64,000 nt of DNA, taken from the NCBI GenBank assembly GCA_963922875.1, contig CAWUJH010000008.1, positions 202,137-266,136 of the forward strand, given 5' to 3'. The notes below the pieces were generated by a model, which worked only from the letters and a program-made list of their open reading frames with translations, was not told the origin of the DNA and searched no databases. Of this stretch, positions 41,875 to 51,558 are shown one piece after another; position 1 is the first letter of the stretch; every line of letters begins with the position of its first letter. Both the position numbers and the translations under genes were made by a program. The stretch is from Ketobacter sp963922875. Its GTDB lineage: Bacteria; Pseudomonadota; Gammaproteobacteria; Pseudomonadales; Ketobacteraceae.

Positions 41875-42174
41875 ATGTCCATTGAGAGATCCATTGACAC
41901 CAACAAAAAAACACTGACCATTGCCATCGATGGTCGCTTTGATTTCGAAGTCGTAAAAGACTTTCGCAATGCCTATAGCGAGGCTTCAGATATTGAAGCA
42001 TGCATAGTGGATCTAAGAGCCACTGAACATATGGATAGCTCTGCCTTAGGCATGCTACTAAATATGAAAAAAAGTTTGGGTGAAAAAGTAAACATCTCAA
42101 TTATAAACTGCCGGCCTGCTATTAAAAAGATCCTTACTATCTCGCGCTTCGACAAAAAATTTGAAATTGAGTAA
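41875..42174 (+). CDS. STAS-domain anti-sigma factor antagonist (HsbA-like)
   Basis: A 99-residue single STAS domain. It contains KKTLTIAIDGRFDFEVVKDF, CIVDLRATEHMDSSALGMLL with the phosphorylatable Ser (55 or 56) and VNISIINCRPAIKKILTISRF. Antagonists of this type switch partners depending on their Ser phosphorylation. It is followed after eight bases by a response regulator with phosphatase and kinase domains, the same pair as HsbA-HsbR of Pseudomonas aeruginosa, where unphosphorylated HsbA binds the anti-sigma factor FlgM and phosphorylated HsbA acts on a diguanylate cyclase. The family is certain; the orthology is inference. Confidence 0.9.
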   Translation: MSIERSIDTNKKTLTIAIDGRFDFEVVKDFRNAYSEASDIEACIVDLRATEHMDSSALGMLLNMKKSLGEKVNISIINCRPAIKKILTISRFDKKFEIE

Positions 42175-42182
42175 CACCCACA

Positions 42183-43859
42183 ATGAAAATTTTAATTGTC
42201 GAAGATACGGCAACTAACCGAACGCTACTCACCTGGATTTTGGAAGACAATGGTCATGAAGTAATAGAAGCAGCCGATGGTAAAGAAGGCGTTGAGCAGT
42301 TCAAAGCATATCAACCTGACCTAGTGCTTATGGATGTTTTGATGCCCGTTATGGATGGTGTAGAAGCCACTAAACAGATTCGCTCTCACCTTGGCAACAC
42401 TCATGTCCCCATCATTTTTCTAACAGCTCTATCTGATGATGCATCCCTGACAAAGTGTCTTGAAGTAGGCGGCGACGATTTTATTAGCAAGCCTATAAAC
42501 GAGCAAGTGTTGAAAGCTAAAATCAATGCACACAGCCGAATCAAAGAACTCAATGAGCAACTATCAAAGCAAAACATTGAACTTACTCGGCTCCATCAAC
42601 TGACTCAACAAGAGCATATAATTGCCAAGAAAGTGTTTGAAACCGCTTTCTCTGCCAGCCTGCTCGATAGCAGTAACATCCGCCACTATATCTCACCGGC
42701 TGCTAATTTTAATGGTGATCTACTACTGACGGCTATCAGCCCTAGCGGAAGTCTGTATGGACTCGTAGCGGATTTTACCGGTCACGGCCTACCAGCTGCC
42801 ATTGGCGCCCTACCCTTATCAAAAGCTTTTTTCGATGCAGCCAGTCGTGGCGACTCCGTAAGCTCCATTGCTAAAGAATTAAATCATGATCTCGGTGAAT
42901 TTTTGCCTGACAATATGTTCGCTGCCGCAGCCATAGCAGAGATGAACGCAAATGGATCCCGCTTGACCATTTGGATGGGCGGCATGCCTGACGCGCTGTT
43001 AACTAATCCAGATGGAAAACTGAAGCAAACCATTCAATCCCGTCATATGCCGCTAGGCATACTAGAGAACGACGAATTTGAAAGGGATTGCTATGTGATT
43101 AATGTCGATCCTGGAGATAGACTCTATTTTTATACTGATGGCATACCGGAAGCGCTTAATAGTGACGGCATAATGTACGGTGAAAAACGCTTACTAGAGC
43201 ACTTTAACGGCAGAGCAGCTGACCCCTTTGATTCTCTAATTCAAGACAACATTTCCTTTACCGGGGCGCAAAGCCAAGCCGATGACATCACCATATTAGA
43301 GTTGATTTGCAAACCTGTTGAGACTTGCCCGTATCCCCGCCCCCAGGATTTGGCACTCTCTCAGATCATACCCTGGAACTTTTCCACGACGCTCACAGTT
43401 GATGAACTAAAAAGTTGCACCTCACCTATATCCAAAATTGTTGATTTTATCGGCAATGACAATGTGCTGGGCTCTCATACTGATTATATTTTTACGATTC
43501 TCACTGAACTCTATTCCAATGCCCTGGAGCATGGAATATTAGGCCTTAGCTCTGAGATAAAAAAAACAGATGATGGCTATCTAGAATATTACGAACAAAG
43601 AAAAGTACGACTCAAGGAACTGCAAGAGGGTCAAATTCAAGTTAGTTTGAGTTTCCGCAGACAATCCGAGGAAGGCATATTGGCCATCACTATGATTGAC
43701 AGTGGTAAAGGCTTTGCCTTTGATACTAAACCCACAACCAATGAGCATGATTCCTGTGGACGCGGTCTCTCCCTCATAAAGTCGCTCTGTCATTGGGCAG
43801 AGTACAGTGAAAACGGCTCCAGGGTCGACCTTGAGTATCGAGTGAATCTGTCAAGATAA
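42183..43859 (+). CDS. Response regulator with PP2C phosphatase and HATPase kinase domains (HsbR-like)
   Basis: A 558-residue three-domain protein. Residues 1-125 are a receiver with Asp51 (LVLMDVLMP) and the DD pair replaced by ED at 7-8. About 165-380 is a SpoIIE/PP2C phosphatase (FNGDLLLTA, VADFTGHGLPAAIGALPLS, FYTDGIPEALN, SQADDITILEL). About 425-558 is a HATPase_c domain of the RsbW type (LTELYSNALEHGILG, IDSGKGFAF, GRGLSLIKSLC). It can therefore both dephosphorylate and phosphorylate an antagonist such as the STAS protein encoded just upstream. The arrangement equals HsbR of Pseudomonas, which links a histidine kinase to motility/biofilm choice. Confidence 0.93.
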   Translation: MKILIVEDTATNRTLLTWILEDNGHEVIEAADGKEGVEQFKAYQPDLVLMDVLMPVMDGVEATKQIRSHLGNTHVPIIFLTALSDDASLTKCLEVGGDDFISKPINEQVLKAKINAHSRIKELNEQLSKQNIELTRLHQLTQQEHIIAKKVFETAFSASLLDSSNIRHYISPAANFNGDLLLTAISPSGSLYGLVADFTGHGLPAAIGALPLSKAFFDAASRGDSVSSIAKELNHDLGEFLPDNMFAAAAIAEMNANGSRLTIWMGGMPDALLTNPDGKLKQTIQSRHMPLGILENDEFERDCYVINVDPGDRLYFYTDGIPEALNSDGIMYGEKRLLEHFNGRAADPFDSLIQDNISFTGAQSQADDITILELICKPVETCPYPRPQDLALSQIIPWNFSTTLTVDELKSCTSPISKIVDFIGNDNVLGSHTDYIFTILTELYSNALEHGILGLSSEIKKTDDGYLEYYEQRKVRLKELQEGQIQVSLSFRRQSEEGILAITMIDSGKGFAFDTKPTTNEHDSCGRGLSLIKSLCHWAEYSENGSRVDLEYRVNLSR

Positions 43860-44565
43860 ACTACCGACCAGCCCATTGAAAGCAACAAAATACTTTACAC
43901 GATTAGGTAATAAGTATACGCTAGTGCAACTTTTGTTCTACTTCCTGAGAATATAGAGCAAAAAAAATGCCCGCTTGGGAGGCGGGCTAAGGGAATGCCC
44001 GATGAGGTTCGGGCGAGAAAGTTCTTTCCAATTCAGCGAACTAAAACAACCACTTCAAGAATTGCAATCTAACAAAAATAACAATAACTAAAAAAAACAA
44101 CTAAGTCGGCACAGATGCAGGTTAGGTCGTCAATCTTAACAACAATTTAACCTGCCATCTCTAACTTGTAGTGCAGAATAGCAATATTTTTTAGAATAAA
44201 CATACTAAAACAAGCCTTAATATAACCAATTCTCCTAAATGTTAGCTATAAGGGCTTAAACCCTCTCAAGATAAGGCGTTAATGCTATTGATTTTTATAG
44301 TATTTATATTTCAAAGCATTATTGTTACAGTCAGTATATAGCTATCCCTTGTACGAGGCATCAGCAAAATATTATGTTAATGTCTGGAACTTCAACAAAA
44401 CAAAGAAGCCAAAACAGGTGGATAAACCCTTGATTCCGGCACCATTAGCCCTAATTACTTCGACAAATTGGCGTGAAGTCAGGCTAAAAAAGGGTAACAG
44501 GCCATTAGGTATGGGTTAAACTGGATACAATGTATCGCTAAAACGCTCTTGGTATTGGTAGCAAA
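43860..44565. other. 706-base intergenic region before prc
   Basis: It holds two GC-rich hairpins near 43969-44014 and then an unusual A/C-rich stretch (about 44045-44150) with repeated CA motifs such as AAAACAACC, AACAAAAATAACAATAAC, AAAAACAAC and TTAACAACAA. Nearer prc there is TACAAT at about 44526, perhaps a -10 box. A 65-codon frame with TTG start (44322-44519) has no ribosome-binding site and is not called. A non-coding RNA is conceivable (see findings). Confidence 0.45.
43969..44014 (-). terminator. Double hairpin with minus-strand intrinsic terminator
   Basis: GCCCGC (43969-43974) pairs with GCGGGC (43982-43987), and on the minus strand this stem is followed by A and then eight T, a good intrinsic terminator. 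A second perfect hairpin, GCCCGA (43997-44002) with TCGGGC (44009-44014), lies next to it. No minus-strand gene precedes it, so it ends either an unseen small RNA or acts mainly as an RNA-end structure for the plus-strand partner-switch genes. Confidence 0.6.
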
Positions 44566-46698
44566 ATGAAAAAAATCGCATTAACTATGTCCAAACGTCC
44601 TCTCTCCATCGCTCTATTCATTCTGGTGGTTACTCAGGCCAACTCAGCATTAAGTAGCATTATGCTCACTGAGCCTGAAACATTGAAGCCGTCCCGGGCT
44701 CAAGCCATCACATCCAATCGTGTGCTCAGCGGTGTCAGTCAGTTACACATGCGAAAACACGACATTGACAATGAACTGTCCAGTGATTTGTTTGATCGCT
44801 ACATAGATTCACTGGATCATGGAAAGGCGTTCTTTTTAGCAAGCGATTTGAGCTACCTTGAAAAATACCGCTATCAATTGGACGACGCCTTGGAGGATAG
44901 CAATTTAGAGCCTGCGTTCGAGATATTTAATCTATACCAGGAGCGAATTACCGCTCGCCTCAAATATACGCTGAAGCTACTCGATAAAGGCATTGATAAC
45001 TTCAACTTTGACGCAGATGAAACCCTGGAGCGGGATGCGGACAAGGCCCATTGGGCCAAAGATATAGCCGAAGTCAACGATTTATCGCGACGACGCCTGA
45101 AAGAGTCAATACTGACCATGCGCCTGATGGGAAAAGAGGACAAAGAAATTCTCGACACCCTGAAAAAGCGTTATGAGAACCAGTTAAATCGGGTAGCGCA
45201 AGCAAACAGCGAAGATGCTTTTGAACTTTATATGAATGCATTTACCCAAATTTACGATCCCCACACTCAATACTTCTCTCCGAAAGTGTCTGAGAATTTT
45301 AATATTAATATGAGTTTGCAGCTCGAAGGTATTGGTGCCGTGCTGCAAAGTGACAACGAATATACCAAAGTTGCGAGTCTGGTCACTGGAGGTCCTGCAG
45401 ACAAAGGTCATGATCTCCAGGAAGCTGATCGCATTATCGGCGTTGGTCAAGCTGAAAATGAAATTATTGATGTGGTTGGTTGGCGCTTGGATGAGGTCGT
45501 ACAACGCATCCGAGGCAAGAAAGGCACTACCGTCTTCCTGGAGGTAATTCCTGCGGATTCTAAAACTGATACCAACACCAAAATCATCAGTATCACTCGC
45601 GACACCGTAAAACTGGAAGACCGTGCAGCCCAATCCAGCATCATGGAAGTGGAAGATGAAAAAGGTAAGAGCTCTATCGGAATCATTCATATTCCTACCT
45701 TCTACGCCAATTTACAATGCATGAAAAATTCCGGTGATCATTGTCGTTCCACCACAGAAGACGTTAGAAAGCTCCTAGTTGAATTAAAATCAAGAAAAAT
45801 TGATGCCCTCATTATTGATTTGCGCGATAACGGCGGCGGTTCACTAACTGAAGTTAATCAGTTGCTGGGGCTTTTTATTCCAACCGGGCCTACCGTGCAG
45901 GTTAAATCCTACAGCGGAAATATAGAGGTTCTTAAAGATCGCGACCCAGAGGTGGTCTATGCTGGCCCAATGGCCGTCATGGTCAACCGACTTAGCGCCT
46001 CTGCCTCAGAGATTTTTGCCGGCGCAATTCAGGATTACCAGCGCGGCGTCATTGTAGGCGATCGAACCTTCGGTAAAGGCACAGTTCAATCCTTGCAAAG
46101 TCTCGATCACGGTGCCCGAGGCGATCAACTTAAAGTGACCATGGCTAAATTCTATCGAATTTCCGGTGAAAGCAATCAGCACATCGGCATTGTTCCGGAT
46201 ATTGAATACCCCAGCCTGATTGACCATGAAGAAATTGGTGAAAGCTCGCTGCCCAACGCCCTCCCTTCAGATCATATTCCGGCAGCAAAATACTATCGTA
46301 ATGATGAATTGGCAGCGGCAATTACTTTCCTCCGCAGCGCTCATGATAAACGCGCAAAAACAGATCCAGAGTTCCAGTACATTAGAGACCAATTGGCCAC
46401 CTACTCCTCAATAAGGAATAAAACCGAAGTCTCATTAAACTATAAAAAGCGCCTTCAAGAAAAACAGTCGTTAGAATCCCAACGCCTGGACATTGAAAAC
46501 AAACGCCGGATAGCGCTCGGCAAAAAGCCCTACAAGAGTTTCGAAGAATTTCAAGACAAAGACAAAGAATTGGATGATGCGGACAAAGTCACTGGTAAAA
46601 AAGGCATTGAAATTGACTACGAGGTGAGAGAAACCGGTCGTATTTTGGCAGATTATCTTGCTATCAAGTCCACTGAGACCCAGATGGCCGCGCATTAA
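44566..46698 (+). CDS. prc: Carboxy-terminal (tail-specific) processing protease Prc
   Basis: A 710-residue periplasmic S41 protease. An N-terminal signal sequence (SIALFILVVTQANSALS) is followed by the Prc helical domain (TSNRVLSGVSQLHMRKHDID), a PDZ domain (about 240-330, with LQLEGIGAVLQ and IVTGGPA-like VTGGPADKGHDL) and the catalytic domain. The Ser/Lys dyad is Ser479 (NRLSASASEIF) and Lys504 (FGKGTVQ), 25 apart as in E. coli Prc. The C-terminal DUF3340-type tail is present. Prc trims lipoproteins, PBP3 and peptidoglycan hydrolases, and in pseudomonads it degrades MucA. Its stop overlaps the HIT gene by one base. Confidence 0.96.
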   Translation: MKKIALTMSKRPLSIALFILVVTQANSALSSIMLTEPETLKPSRAQAITSNRVLSGVSQLHMRKHDIDNELSSDLFDRYIDSLDHGKAFFLASDLSYLEKYRYQLDDALEDSNLEPAFEIFNLYQERITARLKYTLKLLDKGIDNFNFDADETLERDADKAHWAKDIAEVNDLSRRRLKESILTMRLMGKEDKEILDTLKKRYENQLNRVAQANSEDAFELYMNAFTQIYDPHTQYFSPKVSENFNINMSLQLEGIGAVLQSDNEYTKVASLVTGGPADKGHDLQEADRIIGVGQAENEIIDVVGWRLDEVVQRIRGKKGTTVFLEVIPADSKTDTNTKIISITRDTVKLEDRAAQSSIMEVEDEKGKSSIGIIHIPTFYANLQCMKNSGDHCRSTTEDVRKLLVELKSRKIDALIIDLRDNGGGSLTEVNQLLGLFIPTGPTVQVKSYSGNIEVLKDRDPEVVYAGPMAVMVNRLSASASEIFAGAIQDYQRGVIVGDRTFGKGTVQSLQSLDHGARGDQLKVTMAKFYRISGESNQHIGIVPDIEYPSLIDHEEIGESSLPNALPSDHIPAAKYYRNDELAAAITFLRSAHDKRAKTDPEFQYIRDQLATYSSIRNKTEVSLNYKKRLQEKQSLESQRLDIENKRRIALGKKPYKSFEEFQDKDKELDDADKVTGKKGIEIDYEVRETGRILADYLAIKSTETQMAAH

Positions 46699-47117
46699 TG
46701 GTTTTTGAACTAGATTATAGGCTTGAGCGGGACACCCTCCCTGTGAGCGAACTGCCTTACGCAAAACTGTTGCTAATGAACGACCGGCGCTATCCGTGGT
46801 TTATTATCGTGCCTACCGAGCCTAAGGCACGCGAGTGGCACGATCTGGACCCTGCTTTACGCTCACAGACTTTTGATCTATCCATGCAAATGGGCAAAGC
46901 AATAAAAGAAATTTATGGCGCCACTAAGATAAACACTGCCGCCTTGGGGAATGTTGTAGAACAGTTACACATTCATGTCGTTGGTCGCAACCAGGACGAT
47001 CCCGCTTGGCCAGGACCTGTTTGGGGACACTCTGCCAGCGAACCTTATAATGAGAACGAATTAAATCAACGGCTTAATCAGTTAAAACAAGTCTCAATAT
47101 TGAATTTTATCTTCTAG
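46698..47117 (+). CDS. HIT family protein
   Basis: A 139-residue histidine-triad protein, a small nucleotide-binding hydrolase or transferase fold. QLHIHVVGR (His91, His93) is the HIT motif in the short form used by a bacterial branch, preceded by KINTAALGNVV and followed by DDPAWPGPVWG, a signature of that branch. The catalytic His is probably His93. The substrate is unknown; Ap4A-type or AMP-conjugate hydrolysis is the general family activity. Its ATG overlaps the prc stop (TAATG), so it is translationally coupled to the protease. Confidence 0.93.
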   Translation: MVFELDYRLERDTLPVSELPYAKLLLMNDRRYPWFIIVPTEPKAREWHDLDPALRSQTFDLSMQMGKAIKEIYGATKINTAALGNVVEQLHIHVVGRNQDDPAWPGPVWGHSASEPYNENELNQRLNQLKQVSILNFIF

Positions 47118-47155
47118 AATAAAGAAGTATCTTTTTATTTGCTGGGGTTGATTGC

Positions 47156-49618
47156 TTGTTATTTAAGCAATTTTGCTGGATCGATTACAGAGTACGATAT
47201 TCTTACAGATCGCTGGTTAAACTTACCCGCTGGCTTTGCATCGCTCTAATTTTTGGCAGCAAAACTTTAGCTGCTGAGCCTGTCGTCATAGAAAATCAAC
47301 AGCGGGATTACAATCTGTCTCCAACTCTTGAAGTACTGGAAGACCAGAGTAGAGGATTAAGGATAAGCGATTTCCTCACCAACCACAGTCAATATGATTG
47401 GTTTAAAGCACCCGATGAGGTTCCAAATTTTGGATACAGCTCCTCCGTTTACTGGTTTCATGCTCAACTGATAAGTAAAGAGCCTGGCCAGCAGGATTGG
47501 CTACTGAATATAGATTACCCCCTGCATGACTATCTGGATGTCTACTACGTAAACAATGGAAAAATCGTCCACCGATATCATGTGGGTGACCGGCTCCCCC
47601 ACTCACATCGGCCTATAGACCATCGCAATTTTGTATTTCCAATAGAGCTGGGAAGTGGCGAATCCCTTGATGTGTATATTCGCCTGCAAACCGAAGGCAC
47701 GGTAAAAATGCCCTTGTATTTATCGGAGGAAGCTGAATTTATAAAATCAGACCAAGCTTTCATGTTGGGGCAAGGATTTTATATTGGCGCCAGCTTTATC
47801 ATGTTTTTCTACAACTTGTTTTTGTTTTTCATAGTGCGCAAAAACTCTTACCTTTTCTACATTTCCTATATCTTTTTCCAAGTGGCAACATTTGCCATAT
47901 TTCGTGGCTTTGGTTTCCAATATGCATGGCCAACCTGGCCAGTATGGAATCAAATTTCGGTCATCTTTTTCTTGGGTGGAACCATCGCCTTTGCCTTGAT
48001 GTTTTCGATTTCATTTTTAAATATTCGCCAGAGCGCCCCGCGCTTTTTCGGTTTAATGGTGCTTGGCGTTTTAGTGGGTCTTGGACTAATACTGGCGAGC
48101 TTTATTTTTCCATATCACATACTAATTCAAATCGCCATTTACGGTCTATTAGCAACAATGTTAATTAATCTTGCCGCCGGCATCTTATTATGGCAGCGTG
48201 GTGTACCGGTTGCAGGATTTTACACTTTAGCCTGGATTGCTGTAGTCAGCGGCTTTTCTTTGCTGCTTTTAAATTACATCGGTATTCTACCCAGTAATAT
48301 AGTCACAGAGAATGCTGCACAAGTGGGTACGGCTATTGAAGTTGTACTGTTATCTATGGCCTTTGGCAGTTTTTTCACTGAAGAACGCAAAGAGCGCTCT
48401 AAAGCACAAACACAGCTGTTAGAAAAAATGCGCGAAGCCTATAAAGCACAAGCAGCCAGTACTGCAAAAAGCGAATTTCTAGCAAAAATGAGCCACGAAA
48501 TCAGGACACCGATGAATGGAGTAATCGGCATTGCCGAGCTACTCAACGAGACCCCACTCAATCCGGAACAAAAGCGTTACGTTAAAACCATCTATAATTC
48601 TGGCAATGCCCTGCTCCATTTAATCAATGACATATTGGATCTTTCCAAAATCGAGGCGAAGCGAATGGATCTGGAGCGGATCCCCTTCAATCCTCACGAC
48701 TTGATTTCTGAATGCCTATCAGTATTTCAAAGTAAGGAACTCTCCAGCAATTTGAGCTTTTATACTCGAGTGTCGAAAGAAATCCCGCCAGTACTACTCG
48801 GCGATCCCACTCGCTTAAGACAGGTATTATTAAACTTAATGAGCAATGCTGTGAAATTTACCCAGCATGGCAGTATCGGGATTATGGCAACGCCAGAGTA
48901 TGCAGAGAACAATCGCATTACCATGGCATTTCAAGTTAAAGACACCGGCATTGGTATACCTAAAGACATACAGCAAAAATTATTTACGCCTTTTACTCAA
49001 GCAGATAGTTCCACCACTCGACGCTATGGTGGAACAGGTTTAGGCCTGACTATTTGCCGAGAATTAGTGCATATTATGGGTGGAGAAATCGGTGTAGAGA
49101 GCGAAATCAACCAAGGTTCAACCTTCTGGTTTTCCTGTCGCTTCGAGATCGGTAAAGTATCGGACCTTCCCGCCGAAACATCTATCGCCACAATGGGCAG
49201 TGAAACACCTGAAGAGGCAATTAATGTTCATTTACTGGTAGCAGAAGACAATGATGTAAACCGCATCGTTATTAAAGGTTTAATCAATAAACTCGGTGCC
49301 ACCGCTGATTACGCAACTAACGGAGTAGAAGCGTTGGAACTCTATAAAAACAACCACCAACAATATGATCTTATTCTAATGGATTGTGAAATGCCTGAAT
49401 TGGACGGCTATGGTGCCACCCGTCAAATTCGGGAATTCGAATTTTCCAAACAGCTGGTGCACAAACCGATTATCGCCGTGACTGCCCACGCCGTTGGAGA
49501 ATCAAGAGAGTTGTGCATGGAAGCGGGTATGGACGAATACATTACCAAACCCATCCGCCTGGAATCTCTCCGAAACAAAATCAGCACTCTATTGGTGGAA
49601 CCTGATTTTATGCTATGA
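47156..49618 (+). CDS. Hybrid sensor histidine kinase with 7TMR-DISM sensor
   Basis: An 820-residue inner-membrane kinase starting at TTG behind TGGGG. A signal-like helix (about 20-36) is followed by a periplasmic 7TMR-DISMED2 carbohydrate-binding-like domain (about 45-185) and seven membrane helices (about 195-405). HisKA follows with His447 (AKMSHEIRTPMNGV), then HATPase_c (NLMSNAVKFTQ, DTGIGIP, GGTGLGL) and a receiver with Asp743 (LILMDCEMPELDG). DISM sensors are thought to bind carbohydrates or other small ligands. No output regulator lies beside it, so phosphate must pass to a protein encoded elsewhere. The HsbR-like regulator 4 kb upstream is a possible but unproven partner. Confidence 0.93.
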   Translation: MLFKQFCWIDYRVRYSYRSLVKLTRWLCIALIFGSKTLAAEPVVIENQQRDYNLSPTLEVLEDQSRGLRISDFLTNHSQYDWFKAPDEVPNFGYSSSVYWFHAQLISKEPGQQDWLLNIDYPLHDYLDVYYVNNGKIVHRYHVGDRLPHSHRPIDHRNFVFPIELGSGESLDVYIRLQTEGTVKMPLYLSEEAEFIKSDQAFMLGQGFYIGASFIMFFYNLFLFFIVRKNSYLFYISYIFFQVATFAIFRGFGFQYAWPTWPVWNQISVIFFLGGTIAFALMFSISFLNIRQSAPRFFGLMVLGVLVGLGLILASFIFPYHILIQIAIYGLLATMLINLAAGILLWQRGVPVAGFYTLAWIAVVSGFSLLLLNYIGILPSNIVTENAAQVGTAIEVVLLSMAFGSFFTEERKERSKAQTQLLEKMREAYKAQAASTAKSEFLAKMSHEIRTPMNGVIGIAELLNETPLNPEQKRYVKTIYNSGNALLHLINDILDLSKIEAKRMDLERIPFNPHDLISECLSVFQSKELSSNLSFYTRVSKEIPPVLLGDPTRLRQVLLNLMSNAVKFTQHGSIGIMATPEYAENNRITMAFQVKDTGIGIPKDIQQKLFTPFTQADSSTTRRYGGTGLGLTICRELVHIMGGEIGVESEINQGSTFWFSCRFEIGKVSDLPAETSIATMGSETPEEAINVHLLVAEDNDVNRIVIKGLINKLGATADYATNGVEALELYKNNHQQYDLILMDCEMPELDGYGATRQIREFEFSKQLVHKPIIAVTAHAVGESRELCMEAGMDEYITKPIRLESLRNKISTLLVEPDFML

Positions 49619-49939
49619 ATCGGTAATTAAAATATCTATTTCTCTAAGTAGCTTTATAATTAACGCGCCGTTACTGTCGAACTGCTTCTTAAAATACTCT
49701 TCAGCCATGGGCGCCACGTCGCATCTTGGTGGCCAACTCTCCAGATCACCAGACAACTCCCGCAACCGAACAAGAAACACCCATTGCAACCACTGGCTGA
49801 AACTCAAAGTATCATGGAAAAACGGCAATTTACTATCGAAAGCTTCTGGCGATGGTGGCTCATGATCCCACCAATCCCCATCGATCATGGCCCCTTCTAA
49901 CTGATTCAATAATTCGATTAGCTTTTCTGTTGAATTCAA
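49613..49939 (-). CDS. yqcC: YqcC family protein
   Basis: A 108-residue small protein of the YqcC family (PF04287, DUF446). The pattern LLNQLEGAMIDGDWW, PPSPEAFDSKLPFFHDTLSFSQWLQWVFLVRL is the family core, with the conserved PF..DTL.F.QWLQW stretch. It has been linked to pseudouridine synthase TruC by gene neighbourhood in enterobacteria, but its function is not known. It is convergent with the hybrid kinase, overlapping its stop by six bases, and divergent from the TolC-family gene. Confidence 0.9.
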   Translation of the reverse strand: MNSTEKLIELLNQLEGAMIDGDWWDHEPPSPEAFDSKLPFFHDTLSFSQWLQWVFLVRLRELSGDLESWPPRCDVAPMAEEYFKKQFDSNGALIIKLLREIDILITDS

Positions 49940-50035
49940 GATTTTTTGAACCTTTGGTTTGTCTATCGCAACCCGTCTAATGGTACACTTTATCTGTGCC
50001 CAAGTATCTAAACTGGAACAATCCTGAGGACATTC

Positions 50036-51370
50036 ATGAACTACTCAAAATTCAAAACACTGGCGGCATATAGCGTACTAATGGTCGCCAGCATGGCAAG
50101 CCACGCCGAAGTGTTTACTTTAAAGCAGACCTACGAACTTGCACTCAAAAACGACCCACAGTGGGCCTCAACCAAAAATCAGAATCTCGCCAACCAACAG
50201 ACCATTGATCAAGGTCGATCTGCCTTACTACCTCAAATTGGCTTAACCGGATCAATCGCTGAAACAGATGTAGATTACGAAGGTAGCACAGCTGATGACA
50301 GCTTTGAAAGCCATGGCTACTCTGCCAGTATTCGGCAACCCCTGTTCAGGCTGAATTCCTGGCATACTTATAAGAGCTCCAAAGCGTTGAATAGCCAGTA
50401 TGAAGCAGACTTCCAACGCGCTCTGGAGGCCTTTTATCTTAGGGTCGTTACGCTGTATCTAGATGTGCTTAGAGCTAACGCCGATGTCACTTACAGAAAA
50501 GCCGAACAAGAAGCCATCGCCCGCCAGCTGGAACAAAGTAAACAACGTTTTGATGTGGGTCTGGTTGCGATAACCGATGTCCATGAAGCTCAAGCAGCTT
50601 ATGATACTGCCGTTAGCGCCAGAATAACGGCTGAAAGTAATCAGTTTGTAGCCTTGCGCTCTTTGGAAACTATCGTGGGAACGCCAGTAGATAATGTCGT
50701 ATCACTGGACGAAGCTTTGCCAGTCATTCCTCCGGAGCCTGCAGATCTTTCATTGTGGATCAATCAAGCCCTCGAAAATAACGCCAGCCTCCAATCCGCC
50801 ATTTTTGCCACTGAAGCGGCTCAACAAGACTATAAAAGCAAGCGAGGCAGCCATGCACCCACTCTGGATATTGTTGGCAGTCATAATTACAACAGTAGTG
50901 ACGCGATGAATAACGGTTTTCGGTCACCCGATGCCACCAGCAATCAGATTGCGTTAGAACTCAATGTTCCTCTGTATACCGGTGGGGCTACCAGTGCCAA
51001 TCGCCGCCAAAGCAAATATCAATTTCTGGCCACTAAAGACAATGAACAGCTGGTACGCCGCCAGGTGACCCAAACTACCACTAGCTACTATCAGCTTATG
51101 CTGGCCAGCGTGGCGCAGGTTAAGGCAAGCAAACAGAGTGCACTATCAGCCAAAGTGGCCCTGGAAGCTACCCAAGCAGGTTACGAAGCCGGCACTCGAA
51201 CCATTGTCGACGTGCTCAACGTCCAGCGAACGCTGTTCCAAAATGAACGTGACTACACTAACGCCATTTTTAACTATGTCATTTACTCTCTCAATCTGAA
51301 ACAAGTGTCTGGCACGCTAACAGAAGAAGATATTCTGGTGCTCGAACAATGGATGCAAACCAATAGCTAG
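50036..51370 (+). CDS. tolC: TolC family outer-membrane channel protein
   Basis: A 444-residue outer-membrane efflux/type I secretion channel. The signal peptide (LAAYSVLMVASMASHA) is followed by the first repeat TLKQTYELALKNDPQW, the long helices and strands of the tunnel, and the second repeat near PLYTGGATSANRRQSKYQF. GLVAITDVHEAQAAYD and GTRTIVDVLNVQRTLFQNE are the two characteristic hairpins. The end (LVLEQWMQ) is close to mature TolC. The gene stands alone with its own terminator, like chromosomal tolC, so it probably serves several tripartite pumps. Confidence 0.94.
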   Translation: MNYSKFKTLAAYSVLMVASMASHAEVFTLKQTYELALKNDPQWASTKNQNLANQQTIDQGRSALLPQIGLTGSIAETDVDYEGSTADDSFESHGYSASIRQPLFRLNSWHTYKSSKALNSQYEADFQRALEAFYLRVVTLYLDVLRANADVTYRKAEQEAIARQLEQSKQRFDVGLVAITDVHEAQAAYDTAVSARITAESNQFVALRSLETIVGTPVDNVVSLDEALPVIPPEPADLSLWINQALENNASLQSAIFATEAAQQDYKSKRGSHAPTLDIVGSHNYNSSDAMNNGFRSPDATSNQIALELNVPLYTGGATSANRRQSKYQFLATKDNEQLVRRQVTQTTTSYYQLMLASVAQVKASKQSALSAKVALEATQAGYEAGTRTIVDVLNVQRTLFQNERDYTNAIFNYVIYSLNLKQVSGTLTEEDILVLEQWMQTNS

Positions 51371-51372
51371 AC

Positions 51373-51397
51373 AATAGGGCCTGCAATAGGCCCTATT
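51373..51397 (+). terminator. Terminator behind tolC
   Basis: AATAGGGCCT (51373-51382) and AGGCCCTATT (51388-51397) form a perfect ten-base stem with a five-base loop, starting two bases after the tolC stop. The T-tail is short (TT from the stem, then CTTG), so efficiency may be moderate. Confidence 0.65.
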
Positions 51398-51558
51398 CTT
51401 GTGAACCACCCACCCTATCTGTAGCCTATGCCTAAAGCGTGTTCGTCCTTTTCTATGAATCACTGACAAAAAAATTTGTTGTCGTAGCGTTCAATTTTCG
51501 AGCACAATTCGCCAATCTTTCCACGATTCATTGCACTATATAACGCAGGACAAAATTG

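Noticed and set aside
44322..44519. 65-codon plus-strand frame before prc
   Set aside because: It starts at TTG with no ribosome-binding site, has no recognisable motif, and lies in a region better explained as a long leader or non-coding RNA.
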